The notes under the pieces were generated by a model. It made no database searches. It saw nothing but the letters and a program-made list of their open reading frames with translations, and was not told where the DNA came from. The position numbers and the translations under genes were made by a program. From contig OY986963.1 in the NCBI GenBank assembly GCA_963920575.1, positions 4,378,896 to 4,442,895 of the forward strand: a stretch of 64,000 nt of DNA, given 5' to 3'. Positions 58,010 through 64,000 of this stretch are shown here, piece by piece. Numbering within the stretch: the stretch's first letter is position 1; each line of letters begins with the position of its first letter. The stretch comes from Narthecium ossifragum (lineage: Eukaryota; Streptophyta; Magnoliopsida; Dioscoreales; Nartheciaceae).

Positions 58010-58326
58010 TGTTGGGGAATCTGAGGGGTCCCGGCGATGCCGGAGATACGCCAGATAGATACGGGGATGTCGCAGCGGAAGAGAAACAACTAAACCACAA
58101 AATAAAAGGAAAAAGTGGAGACAATGATTTACGTGGAAAAACCTACCAGCAACAACTGAAAGGAAAAAAACCACGGGCAGCAGAGGAAATCTTCACTATG
58201 AGAGAGAGATTACAAAGCTCAAACCCTAGAAGAGACAAAGAGATCTCTCTCTAGGGTTGCCTACTCTCACACCTCTCACAAGCCTCTCAATAACATCTCT
58301 ACCACACAAAGAAACCCTAAAAGCAC

Positions 58327-58337
58327 TTTATTTATAG
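58327..58337 (-). promoter_or_regulatory. LTR TATA box
   Basis: CTATAAATAAA on the minus strand. The first palindrome begins 63 bp upstream, at 58400. Confidence 0.7.
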
Positions 58338-58399
58338 CCTCCACTAAACACAAATCCGGATTAAATCTGAGCCATCGGATCTGCCCGTCCAGGAGAGAA

Positions 58400-58627
58400 G
58401 GATCAATCCCACTCAAGGGAAGGATCGATCCGAGTATGCACGAGATCGGCGAATTCTAAAATCCCGAGTCGGATCGATCCCACTCTGTAGGCGCGATCGA
58501 TCCGTCCTCAAAATTCCAACATCCCGAAGTAGGATCGATCCAAGGATCGATCGAACCTTGACCTTTGAAAATAGGTGCTCTCTGTCTGGGAAAATATGCA
58601 CAGTCCGATCGATCCGTAGATCGATCC
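58400..58627. repeat. Four palindrome pairs in the LTR
   Basis: Pairs: GGATCAATCC 58400 and GGATCGATCC 58422 (12-nt spacer); GGATCGATCC 58471 and CGATCGATCC 58494 (13 nt); GGATCGATCC 58532 and GGATCGATCG 58544 (2 nt); CGATCGATCC 58606 and AGATCGATCC 58618 (2 nt). Pair starts are 71, 61 and 74 bp apart. Confidence 0.93.
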
Positions 58628-58701
58628 GTCGATATTCTCCAAGGCCCGATCCAACGATCCTTTGCTGCCGTCATCATTCTCATGGGAGGAAAAAGCCAAC
58701 A

Positions 58702-59064
58702 CAATATATGTTAATATCCAATGTTAAAAGATGAGTTACCAATCTATATCGCTAAGGGCAAATTTTTCGACGGAAAAGATAAACATATAAAAGTTCAATA
58801 TCAGTTCATTTAAGAGCCAGATGAAAGAATATAAAATGATCAAACTACGTTTCAAATTAATATGAACATGGAAATATTCTTGAAACTTGATAGGGCGTTT
58901 ACCCAAGTTTTAAGACGTACGCAGGAGAATTTTTAACTCTTAATCTTGATGGTTAAAATTCATGGATAGATCTAGCACTTCTAACTTTGTTAAAACAACC
59001 TAAATCTACGTCGCAGTTGTAGCTATGGGCTCGAGCAGATGACGAAGAACTTTGAAGGGTTTGA
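58702..59064. repeat. Unit C tail continued
   Basis: TTAATATCCAATGTTAAAAG and onward, paralogous to 18835, 33717 and 50264. No gene. Confidence 0.55.
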
Positions 59065-59284
59065 TGTTGATAGCATATATGCCGATATGCCAAGATCTTA
59101 AGATAGCAATTTAAATATTCAAATATTGTACAGCTATAGTTTAGGATCTAATTATATTATGTTATAATTACTTTCCATATTTGTAGCATCAGTTACATTC
59201 TTGGATACAAATAAATCCTCACATCCTCCAGCCATGAGAGCTGAGGAAAACGTTTACTTTACATCCGTAAACGTTTACTCTACA
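59065..59284. mobile_element. Possible short LTR (TGTTGATAGC...CTCTACA)
   Basis: Present here and absent at the same place in the other units (GGGTTTGATGTGATCTGC). Starts TGTTGATAGCATATATGCC, ends CTCTACA. No clean 5-bp duplication, so boundaries may be off by a few bases. Confidence 0.5.
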
Positions 59285-59381
59285 TATGTGATCTGCGTCG
59301 CCGAGTTGAAGGTTTAAAGGGGTAGTAGGCTGGCTCGGCTGACAGTAGAACCTGACTCAAAGCTAGCGGGTGGGTTTCTTA

Positions 59382-59953
59382 GGCTATCCGTATCAGCTTC
59401 CTTATCCATCTTCTTTAAAATACTCCAATATATATTACTCCTTTATTTTACAGTTTCTCTATTTGCAACATCCTACATCAACTTCCCTAAATCATTCCCT
59501 ACATCATTAAAATATTCATTCCTCCATCTTTCTTTTCATATTCTATTCTCCATTTATTATTTGACAGTCATGTAATTATATAATTTATTTACATTACATA
59601 ATTAAACTATGAGAATATTTGTATTAAAATATAATATAGAATAAATAATATATAATTTTATCTCAATAGTTCTATTTATTAAATACTTGAAAATGAGAGC
59701 TATAGTTCTATTAATCTCATTAATAGTTCTATTAAAGTACATTATAAAATAAATAATAAATGTATTTTATGTAAATACATCTATTAATTAAATGCATAAA
59801 TGTTGGTCTTAAACTTACATATTATAAGAATGGGGTGGTCTATTATAGGGGAGATGAAGGAAAGCTGGTGTAGCACATTTTTCATCATCTTTTCTAAATT
59901 TGCTATCCTAAAATAAGGTAAGGAAGCTTATGGGGGCATCTGATATGGATGCC
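59382..59953. mobile_element. Tourist-like MITE
   Basis: Interrupts the GGGTTTCTTAAATGG of the other units. Termini GGCTATCCGTATCAG and CTGATATGGATGCC are inverted repeats; TTA lies at the left edge and TTTA at the right, close to the TTA duplication of PIF/Harbinger elements. AT-rich and non-coding. Confidence 0.7.
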
Positions 59954-60719
59954 TTTAAATGGTAATCTCTCCCGGCCTGCGGATCAGTTGAAGTCTCATG
60001 GATGAAGGTGTGGAAAATCACTTGTGCTCTGGACCGTTTGTACTTCTATCTCTCATCCCTAGAGGCCTCAATCAGGACGCTGATGCGGTCGCTTGTCGAG
60101 CACGGCTGAGTGGCCCTGTGGTGCAGCCCTGTTGTTATATCCCCAGCCCTCGTGCTTAATTAATGAAAAGAAGAAAGAAAAAAAATTGTGATCTGCGTCG
60201 CAAACTAAACCCACATATTCGTACAATAATTCTACATGAACAACATGTAGCAGTGCATGATCTGGAGAAGCTAGCTTTTCATCATCATCCTTTGCTTGGA
60301 AGTTAGTATGCATGCCCAATATACCAAAAGAAAAGTGATTGGGGTACATGCCACGTAGGTGTGTGTATCATACATGGTCATTTTCAACGGTTCAGATTCA
60401 CTCATATCCGCTGATCCTCATCACGTAAGCTAATGATACATGGCCACCTAAGCCATGTGCAATGTACATCACTGCCATGTAACCAAATCTTTTTTTATAC
60501 CGAAATGATGTAGTACTACTAACTACTGACTGAACGGACCCAGGGAAAGCGACACTGGCAGCAGACTCCGCAACTACCAAGTCACGGGTCTCGACTAGCT
60601 AGCTTTTCCCCGAGACCGAGAAGATGTATATAGAGCTGAACTTGCTGTATACATGTAAATGCAAGGCCATCTAGCTAGCAAGGTTAACCAGCACGTAAAA
60701 CCTGGATCACCAAACATTT
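59954..60719. repeat. Unit C tail with LINE RNase H fragment
   Basis: 59960-60185 is the end of the RNase H remnant plus A-rich tail; 60190-60720 matches 34410-34720 with small insertions. No gene. Confidence 0.55.
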
Positions 60720-60987
60720 AGTGTGGGGAGGGACGGTCGGCGGTGAGGAGGGACGATTGGCGGTCGGAGAGATCGGAGGAGAGGTTGGTTGAGTGTGGGG
60801 AGTCGATCCAACGGTTTGGATCGCACCGTTTACCGGTGGTTTAGGCGGATCCAAGGGACGCCGAGGTAGGAGACGGGGACGCCGGCTGGGGAGGGGGATG
60901 CCGGGGGAGACGGGGACGAGGACACCGAGGGACGGGGACGTCGGGGGGGACGGGGACGCCGGGGGGGGGGGGAGGTTGGGTTTAAGG
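60720..60987 (-). mobile_element. Inverted fragment of the GC-rich-armed element
   Basis: 60720-60850 is the reverse complement of the 35785-35900 region (GGGGAGTCGATCCAACGG and neighbours), followed by G-rich repeats GGGGACGCCGGGGG that end in 12 G before the gap. Confidence 0.6.
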
Positions 60988-61187
60988 NNNNNNNNNNNNN
61001 NNNNNNNNNNNNNNNNNNNNNNNNNNNNNNNNNNNNNNNNNNNNNNNNNNNNNNNNNNNNNNNNNNNNNNNNNNNNNNNNNNNNNNNNNNNNNNNNNNNN
61101 NNNNNNNNNNNNNNNNNNNNNNNNNNNNNNNNNNNNNNNNNNNNNNNNNNNNNNNNNNNNNNNNNNNNNNNNNNNNNNNNNNNNNNN
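60988..61187. other. Assembly gap, 200 N
   Basis: Exactly 200 N, directly after a G-rich repeat. Confidence 0.99.
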
Positions 61188-61440
61188 CCACATTAATAGC
61201 AAGGGTTAGAAAGGTCCTAAAATTAAATATAACCACCTATAAATACCATAACTGATGAAAAATGGTGCTTAACCCTTAAAACTAATGACATGGATATACC
61301 CATCAACAAGTTACACAAAAATGATATAACTTCCAATTATCTAAAAAAAAAAAGACTAACAAATAATTGCATTAGCGGCAATAAATCATTGTGTGTACCT
61401 CCACGCATTCAAACCGATAAGAGGGAGCAACTTTGACTAA
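61188..61440. other. AT-rich non-coding sequence
   Basis: Nothing recognised. ATAATTGCATTAGCGGCAAT at 61364 recurs at 5491. Confidence 0.3.
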
Positions 61441-62237
61441 CTTTATATCAATTGTGACCTCTTCCCCACTGCCCCCCTCCTCTCTCCTCTCCCCCAACCC
61501 AATCTATTGTCCCTCCCGATTTGGACCAACAGGGGCGTGGGTGGTCGTAATTTGACGGGCTGGAGTGGGTTCCGAGAAAGGTTAATTCCGACGGGGGTGG
61601 AGCAGGAGGAGGAGGTCAGACCCGTCACTTGGAGCCGCTGGTCACTGGAGCTCAGACCTGTCTTCATCTGCCGCGGTCTCCTCCTCCATTTAGCTACCTC
61701 CCAATCTCCCAGTTCTTTCCTATGTTTTTCTCTTATTCTCCTCTGTTTTTATTTTGCTTTCTTTTTTATTTTCTTTCCTTCTCTTCTTCCCCGCTGGTTT
61801 TTTTCTCTCCTCTTTTCTTCCTCACTTGCCTTCCTCATCTTCCTCTGTTTTCTTGCTTCCCCGTCCTTCCCCATAACTTGGGCGGCTGCAGCAGCCACTC
61901 ATCTCCTTGCATCGTCAAGGCGGATGTGTCGGCGGACCTCGTGGCCGTCCTGCAACCACTGCCGCGTTGGCCAGAAATGGCCGCCCCAGACAGAGAGCGA
62001 TCAACATAGAGAAGAGAGAGACCCCGGTGACGTGGCCCGGAAAAACATATGCAAATATAGTTAAAAAAACCAAGGCCTTTGCATAATTCCATAAGAAGTC
62101 GCACTAAGACTCATTTTATTGAAATCAAGATAGACCAATCAACAACCTCAAACATCCAACAAGATTAAGCCCCTGCCCAATAGACATTTACATCATCTTC
62201 TTATCTCCTATTATACGTAGGTTTTGGGGGGGAAACT
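61441..62237. repeat. GC-rich block and 3' flank of GST unit D
   Basis: Near copy of 11500-12150 and 52510-53180. Polyadenylation signal of GST gene 4 at 62115-62120 on the minus strand. Confidence 0.6.
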
Positions 62238-63050
62238 TCAATTGGCAGCTGCAGGAGGAGCATTCCACATAGCTCGGACCTTCTTGACCATTTCTAGCAG
62301 CTCCTCGGTTGTAGGCATTACCTCCTTCACTGCATTATCAACACAGAAACACTCAGCCCAGCCAACCAACAGTGGAATCTTGGCTGCGTCGAGTAATTTG
62401 ATGCCAGTCAAGTGCTCTATGGTCTTGATCCAACCAATATAGCTCCCGAAGGCGATGTCCAAATAGCCAATTGAATCTCCTCCAAAGAAACTCTTTCCAT
62501 TACTGCACTTGTCAAAGGCATCCTCGAGCAGCTCCAGTGCTGCAAGCAATTGGTCGATATCTTGCTTCTTGGCCTCCTCGGTCTGTGTTTTGAGAATGCT
62601 TCTTATACCAGAGTAGACCTGCAAACAAGGAGATGACACAAAAGGTCAGTCTTTAGGATGCTTAATTAATTAGTCATTTGATGGACGGCAGCAGGAGATA
62701 TTCTTGGTGAGATGTACCTTATCGTCGACATAGACAGCCCAGAAGCGTGCGATAGCACGGTTGTAGCGGTCGGGGGGAAGGATTGAAGGCACGGCGGGGG
62801 AGGTCCAGACATCGTCGATGTACTGCACGATGATCATGGACTCGCAAATGGGCTTGCCGTTGTGGATGAGCACAGGAATTTTCTTGTGAACAGGGTTGGA
62901 TTTCAGCAGCAGCTCGCTCTTCCCCCCAACCTTCTCCTGGAGGAATTCGTAGGTTACTCCTTTCACGTTCAGCGCGACCCTTGCTTTAATCACAAAGGGG
63001 CTCTCCGGCACCCCGATCAGCTTCACCGCCACCTCCGCGCCTGCAGCCAT
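62238..63050 (-). CDS. Tau-class glutathione S-transferase, copy 4
   Basis: Exons 63050-62718 (111 codons) and 62618-62238 (126 codons plus stop), phase-0 GT-AG intron, 237 residues. Active-site loop GVPESPFVIKARVAL with Ser17; here a Glu precedes the serine. Glutathione-site region [15 protein letters not shown] has His at position 55 where the other three copies have Tyr. [11 protein letters not shown] and KSFFGGDSIGYLDIAFGS are intact. The gene is complete. TATA box is at 63134-63143, but one half of the as-1 pair is mutated, so stress induction through TGA factors may be weaker than for copies 1-3 (inference). Confidence 0.94.
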
Positions 63051-63133
63051 TTTTCCACTACAATTCCTTCTGATTATTGATTCCCTCTATGAAGCTGTTG
63101 CTTACTATATATGCAATAAGATTATTGTGTGGT

Positions 63134-63143
63134 CTATTTATAG
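63134..63143 (-). promoter_or_regulatory. TATA box, GST gene 4
   Basis: CTATAAATAG on the coding strand, 84 bp upstream of the ATG. Confidence 0.8.
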
Positions 63144-63207
63144 AGTTAGCTTGAGTTAATCTTGTGCAGCAAGAAACACACGTAGATGGATTTTAGCGTC
63201 GTAACGG

Positions 63208-63224
63208 GGTAATGCATGCCGTCA
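63208..63224 (-). promoter_or_regulatory. Half-destroyed as-1-type element, GST gene 4
   Basis: Distal TGACG (63220-63224) is intact; the proximal site reads TTACC (63208-63212) with two changes. The 7-nt GCATGCA between them is kept. Confidence 0.7.
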
Positions 63225-63352
63225 CGAAGCCAGTCAAGACGAGCCTGGCCGGCGGTCTTCCACCGTTCCATGAACTTTTTGCTCATTCGTGATTGGAACA
63301 GTGTAGAACTGAATGGATAAGGAGTAGTACTTAGTGGCTGCTTGGGAAACAA

Positions 63353-63723
63353 GTTTAGTGTTGGCCAAATTAAGAAGGGAATTATACTAGCTGTCGCTGA
63401 TATTAATTTCCTTGAATAGATGCATTTTGGTATTATATTAGATTCTTAACGAAACCCCAATAGAGGAAGACAGAAGTGAAGGGACAAAAGGGAAGGTGGA
63501 AGAGTACTGAGAAACAGGGATCTCATATATGATATATAGTGGTAATTATATTAAAAAAAATATTGACTACAAATTGGATTCTAGAGATAAATAAGGACCA
63601 AAAATATTAATATGAGAATTATGTCCTTGGTGAAAAGACAAAAATAAAAATGATGAACACAATAAACTAAATATCTAGCGCTTGCGAGGAAAACCACAAG
63701 AATAGAAAACTAGGACGCACCGG
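63353..63723. repeat. GST unit D distal 5' flank, unoccupied insertion site
   Basis: Parallels 55735-56097. The site filled in units A and B (ATA at 63610-63612) is empty. Confidence 0.6.
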
Positions 63724-64000
63724 TTGGGGATGACAATGGGTCAGGTTTGCCCTGCAACCCGCTTAACTTGTCTCGCTTGGGGCGGAGAAATGAGGTAATG
63801 AGCAGATTAGCGAGGTAGGACAGATTAAATGGGGTGAGTTTATCGTGGGGATGGTGCGGGAATGGGTTTTGGTCAACCCGCCCCACTTTTGACCCGTCCC
63901 ATTTATAACTTTAAGTATTTTTATATAATTATTATTTTTAAGATCATATTAAAAACTTTCTTTTTGAAACTATATGGCATTTGAAAGTTGGAATTTACGT
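63724..64000. mobile_element. hAT-like element, left part, cut by window end
   Basis: TGGGGATGACAATGGGTCAGG and following matches 56098 onward. Confidence 0.55.

Larger units (their letters stand above)
58010..58701 (-). mobile_element. Solo LTR, 692 bp (TGTTGG...CCAACA)
   Basis: Termini TGTTGGGGAATC and AAAAGCCAACA, flanked by CAATA at 58005-58009 and 58702-58706. Orientation is taken from the TATA box, GGCTATAAATAAAG on the minus strand (58337-58327). TGTTGG/CCAACA ends are usual for Ty1/copia LTRs. It carries four GATCGATC palindrome pairs upstream of the TATA box. Confidence 0.87.

Overview
This is plant nuclear DNA, most likely from a grass and plausibly the rice tribe. The evidence is a cluster of two-exon tau-class glutathione S-transferase (GST) genes, a hybrid proline-rich protein gene, GC-rich gene-mimicking transposon segments, LINE 3' ends, CACTA, hAT and Tourist-like elements, and many LTRs. 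No organellar, bacterial or RNA-gene signature was seen. Two runs of exactly 200 N (21369-21568, 60988-61187) mark a draft assembly.

Layout. Positions 1-1300 appear to hold the last intron, final exon and 3' UTR of an unrecognised plus-strand gene. A decayed LINE (1690-2751) and a MITE (2816-3126) follow, then an intact single-exon hybrid proline-rich protein gene (3903-4499). From 5.5 to 11.2 kb lies transposon-derived sequence, including a GC-rich element packed with GGAAAGTAACT repeats. From 11.2 kb to the end the window is an expanded tandem duplication. Four near-identical GSTU genes, all on the minus strand (12153-12958, 42520-43332, 53181-53996, 62238-63050), each carry the same promoter and the same downstream flank, with different transposon insertions between them. 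Units A and B hold a large insertion at one site (13481-32938 and 43880-49484); the same site is empty in units C and D. A truncated alcohol dehydrogenase-like gene (20219-20851) sits inside unit A.

LTRs. Every LTR whose boundaries could be read is solo, flanked by a 5-bp or near-5-bp target duplication, with no gag-pol between copies: 14098-18155 (with 16402-18048 nested inside), 26107-28703, 28993-31283, 37363-39771, 44664-47266 and 58010-58701. The 26107 and 44664 LTRs sit at the same position of duplicated DNA and share the same mismatched target duplication, so the insertion predates that duplication.

Gene function. The only evidently functional pathway genes are the GSTUs (conjugation of glutathione to electrophiles, cytosolic). 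Their promoters hold a textbook as-1-type pair, TGACG-N7-TGACG, upstream of a CTATAAATAG box. Gene 4 has lost one half-site and gene 1 has lost the canonical TATA box, which suggests the copies are diverging in regulation.

Most unusual signal. Several LTRs carry arrays of paired 10-bp self-complementary motifs with a GATCGATC core. In the 16402-18048 LTR all six pairs have exactly 12 nt between the two palindromes although the 12 nt themselves are unrelated. A different LTR (58010-58701) has a similar array starting at exactly the same distance from its TATA box.
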